Shown here one piece after another: positions 1-9,173 of a stretch of DNA of 64,000 nucleotides. The DNA is from Acinetobacter equi (GTDB lineage Bacteria; Pseudomonadota; Gammaproteobacteria; Pseudomonadales; Moraxellaceae): contig NZ_CP012808.1 in assembly GCF_001307195.1 (NCBI RefSeq), forward strand, positions 1,612,001 to 1,676,000, in the 5' to 3' direction. The notes under the pieces are model-generated. The model made no database searches and was not told where the DNA came from. It saw only the letters and a list, made by a program, of their open reading frames with translations. Position numbers and translations under genes: made by a program. Each line of letters starts with the position of its first letter. Within the stretch, counting starts at the first letter, position 1.

Positions 1-428
1 GATTGTTGCGTATGTTGATTAAAAATAATGAAATATATATTAATTAATACAATGTTAATGAAAAGGGAGTATAAAAAACAGTAAAAAATGGAACTATAAA
101 AAGAAGTTTTTAATAAGGGATGTAAGCATAATGATAATACATGCACGTAGAAATGATGTAGTGAGCTTGATTGATTGTGCTTGTAAAGATGCTACTCTGA
201 TTCTACAAAGTAATTTTCCAATTGTTTTACCTTGATTTAATTGACTATTAAATATTGCAAAATAAAAAAGGCAAAATAGTATGCCGAATAAATTGAATAT
301 TAGTGTGTTAGAAATATATTCATGTAAATTTTTAGTTATAAATGCACAAATGGTGATTAAAACGATATTTTCAATAATAAAAGAAAATATTCTTTGAAAA
401 CAAAGAATAATATATTGTTTTTTTGCAT
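1..428 (-). pseudogene. RDD family membrane protein, frameshifted and cut by the window edge
   Basis: Read on the minus strand, three overlapping frames give one RDD-family membrane protein. The core frame (about 436 down to 94) encodes a hydrophobic segment, the diagnostic GKTIGKLLCRIRV motif (Gly-Lys-Thr then Arg) and a second hydrophobic segment, but has no in-frame start. An ATG at 428-426 lies one base out of frame and is followed by a run of seven A (418-424); eight A would join it to the core frame. At the far end a stop (94-96) follows a five-T run (98-102); four T would open the frame to the window edge and give the expected third membrane segment and an NQHTQQ tail resembling the RDD C-terminus. 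Either a real pseudogene or two homopolymer errors. RDD proteins are small multi-pass proteins, sometimes linked to transport. The final residues lie outside the window. Confidence 0.7.
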
Positions 429-625
429 AGTTGAATCATCTTTATCTGATTTTAATGTTTAAAAGTATTACTAAGTGAAATTGTTGTTGGTTAAGTATGT
501 GACTATTGATTTTAATTTAAATCACATTATTTTTAAATATTGTGACTTGTTTTAATTTTAACTTGATAGTTAGTTTAAATTTTCATTTTATCGATTAAAG
601 TGTGAACATTTGAATTGTAAAGTTC

Positions 626-654
626 TTGACGTCCGGTCTTGAAATCTAGATAAT
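626..654 (+). promoter_or_regulatory. Promoter of tRNA-Met
   Basis: A TTGACG -35 box (626-631) and a GATAAT -10 box (649-654) are separated by 17 bp. They sit 15 bp before the tRNA 5' end, as expected for a strong sigma-70 promoter. A GC-rich stretch between -35 and -10 stands out against the AT-rich surroundings. Confidence 0.7.
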
Positions 655-669
655 GCGAACACAGTTTAT

Positions 670-746
670 GGCTATGTAGCTCAGTTGGTTAGAGCACCGC
701 ACTCATAATGCGGGGGTCACAAGTTCAAGTCTCGTCATAGCCACCA
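670..746 (+). tRNA. tRNA-Met (CAT), elongator type
   Basis: A full cloverleaf can be drawn. The acceptor stem pairs GGCTATG with CATAGCC, followed by A and an encoded CCA. The anticodon loop is CTCATAA with anticodon CAT, closed by a CCGCA/TGCGG stem. The sequence matches the usual gammaproteobacterial elongator tRNA-Met (GGCTA start, TTGGTTAGAGCAC D-arm). It is unlike initiator tRNA, which has an unpaired first position, and unlike the tRNA-Ile2 type, which starts GGCCCC. The T-arm reads TTCAAGT. Confidence 0.95.
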
Positions 747-753
747 TTTTTAT

Positions 754-784
754 AGACCACATTCCTAAATGTGGTCTTTTTTTA
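754..784 (+). terminator. Terminator after tRNA-Met
   Basis: A ten-base stem AGACCACATT/AATGTGGTCT with a four-base loop is followed by a run of seven or more T. It lies directly after the tRNA. Confidence 0.9.
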
Positions 785-905
785 TCTGTGCTTTTTTATT
801 TACAGATTTTCTTCTTACTTAACTTATTAGAGCACTCCGAATAATATAAGAAACCTTTATCTAAAATGAGTAAAATGACATGGCATTTTTATAGGGATGA
901 ATGTT

Positions 906-1631
906 GTGAAAATTTTATTGATTACAGGTTGGGGTGGTGGTACTCAGCTATTATCGGCACTAAAACAAAATTTAGAACAACAAGCAGATCAAGTTGAATT
1001 AATCAATATTTTTAATATTCTTGATCCTGAAGTATTGCAAAAACATGTTCAGCAAGCACAAGCCTTTGATGTCATTATGGGTTGGTCTTTGGGTGGGCAA
1101 TTGGCAACAATTCTGGTGAATCAAATACAACAACAATATCAACAACATAAGATTTTGATTACATTGGGCTCAAATCCATGTTTTGTTCAAAATAGTGATT
1201 GGCAATATGCAATGTCTGAATCGACATTCGAACAATTCAAAATGTCCTTTTATGCAGATGCGATTACAACACTTAAAAAATTTGGTTTTATGGTATGCCA
1301 AGGTGTACAAACTGCTAAAGAAGATTTTAAAAAATTACAAAGTTTAATACGAGCTCAAAATATTGAACTTTTAAAACAAGGTTTGGATGAACTAGAACAG
1401 TTGAATAATGTAAATATCTTAAAACAATATACTGGAAATCAATATCATATTTTTTCGAAGCAAGATTATTTAGTTAGTTACAAAATTGCTGAAAAACTAC
1501 AGAATTTAGATGCAAAGTTTTTAGAAGTGGATTTAATTCATGGCTCACATGGTTTCCCATTATTTTTTGCTGAAGAAGTAAGTTGTAAAATATTCCAATA
1601 TTTAAAAAAAATCCAACAAAGAAGTGAATAA
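906..1631 (+). CDS. bioH: BioH-like alpha/beta hydrolase (pimeloyl-ACP methyl ester esterase)
   Basis: An alpha/beta-hydrolase of about 240 residues. It shows an N-terminal TGWGGG oxyanion loop, the nucleophile elbow GWSLGG (Ser near residue 61), an acidic residue in SKQDYL and the catalytic His in HGSHGF near the C-terminus, so the triad is complete. The BioH family removes the methyl group from pimeloyl-ACP methyl ester made with BioC, releasing pimeloyl-ACP for BioF. The gene lies just upstream of bioA-F-C-D, which supports that role, although sequence divergence leaves open another BioH-equivalent esterase. Start: an ATG at 897 directly abuts the AGGG box, whereas GTG at 906 is nine bases from it, so GTG is preferred. 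Confidence 0.72.
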   Translation: MKILLITGWGGGTQLLSALKQNLEQQADQVELINIFNILDPEVLQKHVQQAQAFDVIMGWSLGGQLATILVNQIQQQYQQHKILITLGSNPCFVQNSDWQYAMSESTFEQFKMSFYADAITTLKKFGFMVCQGVQTAKEDFKKLQSLIRAQNIELLKQGLDELEQLNNVNILKQYTGNQYHIFSKQDYLVSYKIAEKLQNLDAKFLEVDLIHGSHGFPLFFAEEVSCKIFQYLKKIQQRSE

Positions 1632-1711
1632 GTGGTTTTTATCGCAATTACTTTTTTTTTTAAGCAAGGTTAAGCTCTTTATATATTGTTTAATCTAGCT
1701 TGGAGTGCAGG

Positions 1712-3007
1712 ATGATCAATTTATCAGATCAGCAATTTGATCAAGAACATCTTTGGCATCCTTATACATCAATGATTGATCCTTTACCGACATTTAAGGT
1801 AAAGCGAGCATTTGGTGTAACAATAGAGTTAGATGATGGTCAGCAACTAATTGATGGAATGTCATCTTGGTGGTGTGTGATTCATGGTTATAACCACCCT
1901 GAATTAAATCATGCAATCACATCTCAATTAGAACAAATGTCTCATGTGATGTTTGGTGGTTTAACACATCAACCAGCAATTGATTTGGGGCGACTTCTTT
2001 TAGAAATTACACCAAAGAATTTAACTAAAATTTTCTATGCAGATTCAGGTTCAGTTGCTGTGGAAGTTGCGCTGAAAATGGCTGTGCAATATTGGTCTGC
2101 ATTAGGAAAAACAAAAAAAACTAATTTTATTACAACACATTCAGGTTATCACGGTGATACGTGGAATGCGATGTCTATATGCGATCCTGTTACAGGCATG
2201 CACCAAGTTTTTGGAAAAAGTTTACCAAATCGAATTTTTGTTGAAGCACCGAAAACAAAATTTAATGAGGATTGGAATCCTGAAGATATTTTATCTTTGG
2301 AAAAAGAATTAGAAGCATCATATGAGAATATTGCTGCACTGATTATTGAGCCTATTGTTCAAGGTGCTGGAGGCATGCGGTTTTATCATCCTGAGTATTT
2401 GCGACAAGCAAAAAAACTTTGTGAAAAATATAATGTTTTATGTATTTTTGATGAAATTGCTACAGGATTTGGTCGCACAGGAAAATTATTTGCTTGGGAA
2501 TATGCACAAGTTGAACCAGATATTATGTGCATAGGTAAGGCGCTAACAGGTGGGTATATGACTTTGTCAGCGACATTGACGACTTCACATATTGCTGAAA
2601 CTATAAGCCAAGGTGAGGCTAGTGTATTTATGCATGGACCTACTTTTATGGCAAATCCACTTGCATGTGCGGTTGCTTTAAAAAGTACACAAATGCTTTT
2701 AGCACAAAATTGGCAAGAAAAAGTTTTATTCATAGAACAACAATTACAGCAATATTTAAGCCCATTACAGAAATTATCATCAGTTTCTGATGTTCGTGTT
2801 TTGGGTGCTATTGGTGTTGTTGAATTAACATTTGCTGTTGATTTAAGAAGTTTACAATCACAATTTGTGCAGCATGGAATTTGGCTTAGACCTTTTGGAA
2901 AATTAATTTATGTAATGCCACCTTATGTAATTTCAGAAATAGAATTAACTAAATTGTTAACTGAAATGGTTAATGTAATTCAATCATTACAGGAGCCTGA
3001 AGCATGA
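1712..3007 (+). CDS. bioA: Adenosylmethionine-8-amino-7-oxononanoate aminotransferase
   Basis: PLP-dependent class III aminotransferase that converts KAPA to DAPA using S-adenosylmethionine as amino donor, the third step of late biotin synthesis in the cytoplasm. Typical BioA features are LWHPYTSM near the N-terminus, the [15 protein letters not shown] substrate region, the [14 protein letters not shown] cofactor loop, the [11 protein letters not shown] motif and the Schiff-base Lys (about residue 276) in IGKALTGGY. Length is normal for the family. A TTG lies in frame at 1700, but the ATG at 1712 has a GGAG box seven bases upstream and fits homologues. The last four bases overlap bioF (ATGA), so the two are translationally coupled. 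Confidence 0.96.
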   Translation: MINLSDQQFDQEHLWHPYTSMIDPLPTFKVKRAFGVTIELDDGQQLIDGMSSWWCVIHGYNHPELNHAITSQLEQMSHVMFGGLTHQPAIDLGRLLLEITPKNLTKIFYADSGSVAVEVALKMAVQYWSALGKTKKTNFITTHSGYHGDTWNAMSICDPVTGMHQVFGKSLPNRIFVEAPKTKFNEDWNPEDILSLEKELEASYENIAALIIEPIVQGAGGMRFYHPEYLRQAKKLCEKYNVLCIFDEIATGFGRTGKLFAWEYAQVEPDIMCIGKALTGGYMTLSATLTTSHIAETISQGEASVFMHGPTFMANPLACAVALKSTQMLLAQNWQEKVLFIEQQLQQYLSPLQKLSSVSDVRVLGAIGVVELTFAVDLRSLQSQFVQHGIWLRPFGKLIYVMPPYVISEIELTKLLTEMVNVIQSLQEPEA

Positions 3008-4161
3008 GTTTATTGGAGAGTTTTGAGCGAGAGCTCCATGTTTTAAAAGCAAGTGGAAATTTGCGTCAATTTCAATCTAATCAACAAGAAGATAAGTGGA
3101 TTCAAATTGATCAGCATAAAATGCTAAATTGTTCTTCAAATGATTATTTGGGTTTAGCAGCAGATCTTGATTTAAGAGCAGGATTTTTTGATCAATTACC
3201 GAATAAATTAAAAATAATGGGGAGTTCTTCTTCGCGGTTATTAACTGGAAATTTTCCTGAATATGAAGCCTTAGAATTTCAATTAAGTCAGGCATTTTTA
3301 GGGCGATCTGCTTTGGTTTTTAATAGCGGTTATCACATGAATATTGGTATTTTACCTGCATTAAGTGATAGTAAAACCCTGATTCTTGCAGATAAACTCA
3401 TACATGCAAGTATGATTGATGGTATTCGTTTATCTACTGCAAAATATATAAGATACCGACATAATGATTTAGAGCATTTAACACAGTTATTAGAAAAATA
3501 TCATGATGATCAGCAGTTTGAAAAAATTATTGTTGTAACTGAATCTATATTTAGTATGGATGGTGATGAAGCTGATTTAAAGCAGTTAGTTCAGATTAAA
3601 TATCAATTTTCAAAGCTTATGTTGTATGTAGATGAAGCACACGCGGTCGGTGTTCGTGGACAAAAAGGATTGGGCTGCGCTGAACAGTATAATATTATTC
3701 AAGACATTGATTTCTTGGTTGGAACATTTGGTAAAGCACTTGCTTCAGTTGGTGGATATTTGATTTGTCATCCAATTATTCGTGAATATTTAATTAATAA
3801 AATGCGTCCACTTATTTTTAGTACAGCTCAACCTCCATTGAATATGGCATGGACAACATATATTTTTAAGCATATGCAGAATTTACATATTGTAAGAGAT
3901 GAATTTTCCTTAAGATGCCATAAATTTAGAAATGAAGTGATGAATAAGCAATTTGATTGTCCATCAAGTTCTCATCTTGTTCCTATTATTATTGGTGATT
4001 CTGCAAAAACAATAATGTACGCACAAAAATTACAGCATGAAGGTTTTTATATTATGCCTGTACGACCGCCAACAGTTCCAAAGCATTCTTCACGATTACG
4101 AATTTCTTTAAATGCAATGCTAGGTGAGGCGGAATTGAGTAGATTGGTTTCAGTATTATGA
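3004..4161 (+). CDS. bioF: 8-amino-7-oxononanoate synthase
   Basis: PLP enzyme that condenses pimeloyl-ACP with L-alanine to form KAPA, the first committed ring-forming step. Visible motifs are the [11 protein letters not shown] substrate loop, [20 protein letters not shown], the [12 protein letters not shown] cofactor Asp/His region and the PLP-binding Lys (about residue 244) in [13 protein letters not shown]. Full length for the family at 385 residues. It overlaps bioA by four bases at its start and bioC by four bases at its end, giving a tightly coupled operon. Confidence 0.96.
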   Translation: MSLLESFERELHVLKASGNLRQFQSNQQEDKWIQIDQHKMLNCSSNDYLGLAADLDLRAGFFDQLPNKLKIMGSSSSRLLTGNFPEYEALEFQLSQAFLGRSALVFNSGYHMNIGILPALSDSKTLILADKLIHASMIDGIRLSTAKYIRYRHNDLEHLTQLLEKYHDDQQFEKIIVVTESIFSMDGDEADLKQLVQIKYQFSKLMLYVDEAHAVGVRGQKGLGCAEQYNIIQDIDFLVGTFGKALASVGGYLICHPIIREYLINKMRPLIFSTAQPPLNMAWTTYIFKHMQNLHIVRDEFSLRCHKFRNEVMNKQFDCPSSSHLVPIIIGDSAKTIMYAQKLQHEGFYIMPVRPPTVPKHSSRLRISLNAMLGEAELSRLVSVL

Positions 4162-4931
4162 ATATTTCTATTAATAAGCAAAAGGTTGCTCAAAGGTTTG
4201 CTCAGGCTCAGCAAAATTATGATCAACATGCTTGGGTACAGCAAAAAGTTTGTCAGCAGTTATCTAAGCTTATTCATTGCTATTTGCCACACCAATCTTT
4301 TGATTCTGTATTGGATATTGGTTGTGGAACAGGGCAGTTAACTCAGTTATTAATGCAAAAATTAGAGATGGATCAAATTTATTTGAATGACTTGTATCCT
4401 GAAATTCAATCAAATTTTGAGGAAAATGAAAATACTCATTTTTTGATAGGTGATATTGAAACTGTTGCGCTAAATAACGTATTTGATTTAGTTGTTTCTA
4501 GTTCTGCATTACAGTGGGTTCGAGATTTAGAGCAGGTTATTCAAAAAATAAAACATCATTTAAAGATGGATCATTTATTTTGTTTTTCTACTTTTGGTAC
4601 GCAAAATTTAGAAGAAATGAAGCAATTAACAGGTTGTGGTCTAGATTATTTCAATATTATTGAATTGCGCCAAATATTGGAAAAGCATGGTTTTGAAATT
4701 TTATATTTAGCTGAAGATTTAGAAAAAATCTATTTTAGGCATCCGAAACAAGTATTAGAGCATTTAAAAGCAACAGGTGTAACTGCAACGGAAGAAAGAT
4801 TTAGGTGGACGAAAACGACATTAAATCAGTTCTATGAAGGATATGAGGCATTTGCAATGGAGAGACAGGTGTATATGAGATATCCATTAACTTATCATCC
4901 AATTTATTGTATTGCACGGAAGGTACTGTGA
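4158..4931 (+). CDS. bioC: Malonyl-ACP O-methyltransferase
   Basis: SAM-dependent class I methyltransferase. It methylates malonyl-ACP so that the fatty-acid machinery can extend it to the pimeloyl stage. The N-terminus carries the BioC signature of a QKVAQRFAQAQQNYDQHAWVQ-like helix (split here by position only), then SAM motif I VLDIGCGTGQL near residue 52 and SSSALQWV in the acceptor region. Overlaps bioF by four bases and bioD by one (TGATG). Its partner esterase is probably the BioH-like gene at the head of the cluster. Confidence 0.92.
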   Translation: MNISINKQKVAQRFAQAQQNYDQHAWVQQKVCQQLSKLIHCYLPHQSFDSVLDIGCGTGQLTQLLMQKLEMDQIYLNDLYPEIQSNFEENENTHFLIGDIETVALNNVFDLVVSSSALQWVRDLEQVIQKIKHHLKMDHLFCFSTFGTQNLEEMKQLTGCGLDYFNIIELRQILEKHGFEILYLAEDLEKIYFRHPKQVLEHLKATGVTATEERFRWTKTTLNQFYEGYEAFAMERQVYMRYPLTYHPIYCIARKVL

Positions 4932-5578
4932 TGGCTAAAGTGTATTTTATTAGTGGGATTGATACAGGTATTGGCAAAACCTATACAACTGGCTATTTAG
5001 CAAGGCAATGGAATGAACAGGGTATTTCCACAATCACACAAAAATTAGTTCAAACTGGAAATATCGAAATATCGGAAGATATTGAAATACATCGTCAAAT
5101 TATGGGTACAGATTTACTTGAAGTTGATTTAGAAAAGTTAACGATGCCTGAAATTTTTAGTTATCCTGCATCACCTCATTTAGCAACTGAAATTGATGGA
5201 CGTGAAATTGATTTTTCTAAAATCAATCAAGCGACTGAACAATTAAAAGAAAAATATCAAGTTGTATTGTTGGAAGGCGCAGGCGGTTTAATGGTTCCTT
5301 TAACACGTAATTTATTAACTCTTGATTATATAGAGCAACAAAAATTTCCTGTTATTTTAGTGAGTTCAGGAAGGTTGGGAAGTATTAATCATACTTTACT
5401 TAGCTTGGAAGCTTTAAAGCATAGATGTATTGAGCTTTATGCATTGGCTTATAATTTAAATGATGAATCACAGGATGAAATCATTTCTAAAGATACCGCA
5501 ATGTATTTGAAAAATTATTTGAGTTGTCATTTTCCTCAAGCACAGTGGATTGATATTCCATGTCTTTCTGATCATTAA
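4931..5578 (+). CDS. bioD: Dethiobiotin synthetase
   Basis: ATP-dependent enzyme that inserts CO2 into DAPA to close the ureido ring of dethiobiotin. The P-loop is GIDTGIGKT near the N-terminus, with TQKLVQTG as the substrate-binding Lys region and EGAGGLMVPL as the Mg/phosphate region. The ATG at 4931 shares a base with the bioC stop and has a GGAAGG box upstream. An earlier in-frame start inside bioC is rejected. 215 residues, normal. This is the last gene before the shared terminator. bioB is not in the window. Confidence 0.95.
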   Translation: MAKVYFISGIDTGIGKTYTTGYLARQWNEQGISTITQKLVQTGNIEISEDIEIHRQIMGTDLLEVDLEKLTMPEIFSYPASPHLATEIDGREIDFSKINQATEQLKEKYQVVLLEGAGGLMVPLTRNLLTLDYIEQQKFPVILVSSGRLGSINHTLLSLEALKHRCIELYALAYNLNDESQDEIISKDTAMYLKNYLSCHFPQAQWIDIPCLSDH

Positions 5579-5608
5579 AAAAAACCGCTCATTAGAGCGG
5601 TTTTTTTT
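5579..5608. terminator. Bidirectional terminator between bioD and rluB
   Basis: The stem AACCGCTC/GAGCGGTT with a four-base loop has an A run before it and eight T after it, so it can end both the bio operon (plus) and rluB (minus). Confidence 0.9.
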
Positions 5609-5619
5609 AAGCTTTAATT

Positions 5620-6642
5620 TTAGAACTTTTTAAAGCCTTTATTCATGCCGTATGGTTTGCGAGGAGTATGTTCATTGCGACGCTCACGATTACCAAAATT
5701 ATCATCACGACGTTCGCGATTACCTATATTGTCATCACGACGTTCACGATTACTGAAATTTTCATCTGCTTGAGAGAACTGAGGAGCGCCTTCGGTGTCA
5801 CGACGTTGTTGACGTAAGTATCCACCACGACGAGCTGCCATAGGTTTTTCTTGCATACGTTCGTTGCGACGTTTTGCCATGCCAAATAAGCCAGTACCTT
5901 GACGTGGTTTAAGTTCAACACTTTTTGCTAAATTATCAATATCTTGCTTATCTAATTCCATCCAACGACCTGTGCGTAATTCACGTGGTAAAATAACAGT
6001 ACCATAGCGTGTACGTAGTAAGCGACTTACTTTTAAGCCTTGAGATTCAAATATACGACGAACTTCACGATTACGCCCTTCTTTTACAACGACTTGGTAC
6101 CAACGGTTAATACCATCTCCACCAATTTCAGAGAAAGATTCAAATTTTGCTGGACCATCATCTAAAACAACACCCTTAAGCATATTGTTTTTAAGCTGAG
6201 GTGTAACCTCACCCATAACACGTACAGCATATTCACGTTCAATTTCATTTGACGGATGCATTAAGCGGTTAGCAAGTTCACCATCATTTGTGAAAAGTAA
6301 TAATCCTGTAGAGTTAATATCTAGGCGTCCTACCATTACCCAGCGGTCATTTGCGATAGGAGGGAGGTTGTCAAAAACAGTTGGGCGGCTTTCAGGGTCG
6401 TTACGAGAACAGATTTCGCCTTCGGGTTTGTAATAAATTAAAACACGGCGACGAATTTCATCTTCAATTTGGAACTGTACTTTGCGACCATCGATGCGAA
6501 GCTCATCACCTGGCTCGATACGTTCACCCACTTGGGCTACTTGACCGTTGACGCTTACACGACCAGCAGCAATGACTTCTTCCATATAACGGCGAGAACC
6601 CAAACCAACGCGTGCAAGCACCTTTTGCAATTTTTCACTCAT
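5620..6642 (-). CDS. rluB: 23S rRNA pseudouridine(2605) synthase
   Basis: RsuA/RluB-type pseudouridine synthase that isomerises a uridine in helix 93 of 23S rRNA. An S4 RNA-binding domain fills residues 1-55 (EKLQKVLARVGLGSRR). The catalytic Asp (about 108) lies in GRLDINSTGLLLFTNDGEL. EGRNREVRRIFESQG is the conserved C-terminal catalytic-domain motif. After residue 245 the protein has a basic low-complexity tail with three copies of a ten-residue unit (GNRERRDDNF-like), encoded by 30-bp DNA repeats. It is longer than minimal RluB because of this tail. RluB rather than RsuA or RluE is chosen from the S4 domain, the tail and the scpAB neighbourhood. Confidence 0.92.
   Translation of the reverse strand: MSEKLQKVLARVGLGSRRYMEEVIAAGRVSVNGQVAQVGERIEPGDELRIDGRKVQFQIEDEIRRRVLIYYKPEGEICSRNDPESRPTVFDNLPPIANDRWVMVGRLDINSTGLLLFTNDGELANRLMHPSNEIEREYAVRVMGEVTPQLKNNMLKGVVLDDGPAKFESFSEIGGDGINRWYQVVVKEGRNREVRRIFESQGLKVSRLLRTRYGTVILPRELRTGRWMELDKQDIDNLAKSVELKPRQGTGLFGMAKRRNERMQEKPMAARRGGYLRQQRRDTEGAPQFSQADENFSNRERRDDNIGNRERRDDNFGNRERRNEHTPRKPYGMNKGFKKF
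5671..5763 (-). repeat. Three 30-bp in-frame repeats in the rluB tail
   Basis: Three near-identical 30-bp units encode successive NRERRDDN-like decapeptides in the disordered C-terminus of RluB. Copies differ by a few bases. Unit number could change without disturbing the frame. Confidence 0.75.
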
Positions 6643-6682
6643 GACAGTATAACCTTAGAAATTATCATAACAGTCCACCTAT

Positions 6683-7276
6683 TTATGACTTTGGTGCATT
6701 TGCATCGAGAGTCATAAAAGCTTCCTTGGCATTCTGTAGGGGAGGCAATTGACCTAATGAAGTTAGGCCAAAAGCATTCAAAAACTGAGGCGTTGTAACT
6801 AACAACGCAGGTCTTCCTGGGAGTTCACGGAAACCAGATTCTTTAATCCAATTCCATTCAAACAATGTACGTAGTATTTGACTATTGTTTGTTACTCCAC
6901 GAATTTGTTCAATATCAGACCGCGTCACGGGTTGGTGGTAAGCAATCACCGATAGGGTCTCAAGAAGAGATGGCGATAAACGAGTTGGTCGTTCAGGCCA
7001 TGTTTCAGCAATAATATTACGATATTTTGCACGTACTTGAAACCGAAAACCTTGTGCAGTTTCAATTAGTTCTATTGATCGACCATGTTGTAACATGGAA
7101 AGTTGTTGTACAAATTGCCGTAATTGTTGTTTGCTGTATGTGTCTTTAAAAGCTTCTTTTAAACGAGCTAATGAAACAGGAGCATCACTTACGTAGATAA
7201 TCGCTTCAATTTGCATGAGTATTTCATGTAAATTTTCTTGAGTATTTTCTAAAGTTTGAACATCTTCAAACATCAT
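6683..7276 (-). CDS. scpB: Segregation and condensation protein B
   Basis: The winged-helix kleisin-associated subunit of the Smc-ScpAB condensin, which helps chromosome segregation. The N-terminal wing (IEAIIYVSDAPVSLARLKEAF) and the second winged helix with LSPSLLETLSVIAYHQPVTRSDIEQIRG are clear, the latter being the strongest ScpB signature. GRPALLVTTPQFL follows. 197 residues, normal. The start codon overlaps the scpA stop (ATGA), so the two subunits are coupled. rluB follows 40 bp downstream in the same direction, a common arrangement. Confidence 0.93.
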   Translation of the reverse strand: MMFEDVQTLENTQENLHEILMQIEAIIYVSDAPVSLARLKEAFKDTYSKQQLRQFVQQLSMLQHGRSIELIETAQGFRFQVRAKYRNIIAETWPERPTRLSPSLLETLSVIAYHQPVTRSDIEQIRGVTNNSQILRTLFEWNWIKESGFRELPGRPALLVTTPQFLNAFGLTSLGQLPPLQNAKEAFMTLDANAPKS

Positions 7277-8067
7277 ACTTTCGCTCCTTGAATTGCAAGC
7301 GGTGCTTCAATACCTGTTGAAATGATTTCAATTTTTTGTTGGCGAGTGAGTTCAAGTACAGCCATGAAGGTGACCACCATTCCCATGCGACCTTGGCTAG
7401 GTTTGAGTAGTTCTTCAAATTTTAAGACTTCGCCTGATTCAATTTTGCTTTCAATATATGCAATACGTTCTTCTAGAAGAACAGGTTCTTGTAGAATTTG
7501 ATGTGTAATTGGTTCAGGTCTATTAAAAATACAGAATAAAGCATCACGTAGCAAATTAACGTCATGTCCAGTATTTTCAATATGAATTTGCCCAAGAGAT
7601 ACATGAGTTGTAAATGTATCACGTTCAAGCACAGGCATTTTTCCTAAGCGCTCGGCAGCTTGTTTAATGCGTAAATAAGTTTCTAAACGATCTATCAGTT
7701 CTTGTTTTGGATCTTTTTCAGTGGTAGAAATTGATGTAGGTTTTGGAAGTAATAATCGAGATTTTAAATCTGCTAATAATGCAGCCATTACCATATAATC
7801 AGCAGTAAGTTCAAAATTTAAGGTTTTCATAGCATCCATATATGAAAGATATTGAGATGCAATGGGAGCAATATCTAATTGCAATAAATCGAAACCATTT
7901 TTTTGAATAAGGTAAATTAAAAAGTCAAGTGGACCTTCGAAATGCTCTAAGAGAATTTCAAATGCAGCGGGAGGAATGTATAAATCCTCTGGGAGTGTAT
8001 CCTGCCATTCATCCAATACACGAATGGTTTGAGGATTGTCCATTGCATCATGGATAATTTGATTCAT
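7273..8067 (-). CDS. scpA: Segregation and condensation protein A
   Basis: The kleisin subunit that bridges Smc heads and binds ScpB. Diagnostic sequence is FEGPLDFLIYLIQKNGFDLLQLDIAPIASQ (read in two parts, near residue 43 onward), followed by YMVMAALLADLKSRLLLP. The C-terminal winged helix reads VVTFMAVLELTRQQKIEI. 264 residues. An internal Met (residue 9) is an alternative start. First gene of scpA-scpB-rluB. Confidence 0.93.
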   Translation of the reverse strand: MNQIIHDAMDNPQTIRVLDEWQDTLPEDLYIPPAAFEILLEHFEGPLDFLIYLIQKNGFDLLQLDIAPIASQYLSYMDAMKTLNFELTADYMVMAALLADLKSRLLLPKPTSISTTEKDPKQELIDRLETYLRIKQAAERLGKMPVLERDTFTTHVSLGQIHIENTGHDVNLLRDALFCIFNRPEPITHQILQEPVLLEERIAYIESKIESGEVLKFEELLKPSQGRMGMVVTFMAVLELTRQQKIEIISTGIEAPLAIQGAKV

Positions 8068-8401
8068 TGCAATTATAAGCCACGCGAATTTTCAAAGGCA
8101 TGAATGCTATTTGGTTGACTTGAGAAGAAAAACCCGATCAATAGCAAAAGAATTAAAAGCTAGTCTAGTCTAATGGAAATTTGAAGTTAAATAAATCAAA
8201 TTGGTAAGAAGATTGAATAAAAAATTTAAAATAAATACATGATATTTATTTACGTGATAGTTTAAGTGAGAAGATAATTAACTTTTAGTCTTTTTATACG
8301 AAATATGCGGAACATATTATTGACTATTCAAATTGATATTTAATAGTTGTTACATAGAAACTGATATAAGTTATTCTAATTATTGCTCATGGATTAGAAA
8401 A
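8068..8401. other. Divergent intergenic region, scpA / GNAT
   Basis: AT-rich space of about 330 bp between two diverging genes. It must hold both promoters. I see no ORF, hairpin or clear consensus promoter that I would stand behind. Confidence 0.4.
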
Positions 8402-9136
8402 ATGGAAAAAGTATATAAGAAAATTGAATATAATCAGTTTAATCAGCCAGTTGGCTCCTTTGTGGATGAACGTGTAGAGTTTAGTTTTGACACAAAAACA
8501 TTATATGGAAGTTCGGTTACCTTATATGTATTGAATGAACAAGAAAAACGACCTGCATTATGGAAGTCAAAAATTTGGAAAACAGTTTCTACTGAACAAG
8601 ATTTAAGCTGTTGGACGTATTTGCCTTATTTAGGTTTCACATCAGAAAAAGAATTAGTTGAAAATATAGAACGAAATTTTAATTTTCAAGGCACGACACA
8701 TTATCTAATAGAGATGAGTGGAGATATTGTTGGATGGATTGCTTTGATGAATCAACGTACAGATCATCGAGTTGTAGAAATAGGAAATGTATATTTTTCC
8801 CATTTAATGAAGCGTTCTAAAGCTGCTACAGAGGTTATTTATTTGTTATTGAAAACTTGTTTTGAGCAAGGTTTTCGACGTGTGGAATGGAAATGCGATG
8901 ATTTGAATGTGCCTTCAAAGAAAGCAGCTTTGCGCTTTGGGTTCTGTTTTGAGGGAATATTTCGTCAAGATCGTATAAGTAAAGGAAGAAATAGAAATAC
9001 CGCTTGGTTTTCAATTTTAGATGAAGAATGGATAGCGTTGAAAAAAGCCTATGAAGCTTGGTTATCTGCTGATAATTTTGATGAAAAGAATGCACAAAAA
9101 GTACGTTTAGAAGAATTTAAACGACAGTATACTTAA
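8402..9136 (+). CDS. GNAT family N-acetyltransferase, RimJ/RimL type
   Basis: About 244 residues with a GNAT fold. The central strand and acetyl-CoA region run from YLIEMSGDIVGWIALM to EIGNVYFSHLMKRSKAATEVIYLLL. The RRVEWKCDDLNVPSKKAALRFGFCFEGIFRQD block is the typical RimJ/RimL-like C-terminus in which Asn and Gly-Phe motifs position acetyl-CoA. The substrate may be a protein N-terminus or a small amine and cannot be told from sequence. Start: a TTG at 8333 lies in frame, but ATG 8402 begins the conserved part (MEKVYKKIEYNQFNQPVG). Convergent with the next gene. Confidence 0.85.
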   Translation: MEKVYKKIEYNQFNQPVGSFVDERVEFSFDTKTLYGSSVTLYVLNEQEKRPALWKSKIWKTVSTEQDLSCWTYLPYLGFTSEKELVENIERNFNFQGTTHYLIEMSGDIVGWIALMNQRTDHRVVEIGNVYFSHLMKRSKAATEVIYLLLKTCFEQGFRRVEWKCDDLNVPSKKAALRFGFCFEGIFRQDRISKGRNRNTAWFSILDEEWIALKKAYEAWLSADNFDEKNAQKVRLEEFKRQYT

Positions 9137-9173
9137 ATGTTTTTTGAAAATATAAAAATATAGATGTAGTCCA

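Noticed and set aside
1632..1711. Possible BirA operator before bioA
   Set aside because: Only short fragments resemble the TTGTAAACC/GGTTTACAA arms, with wrong spacing. Not enough to claim a site.
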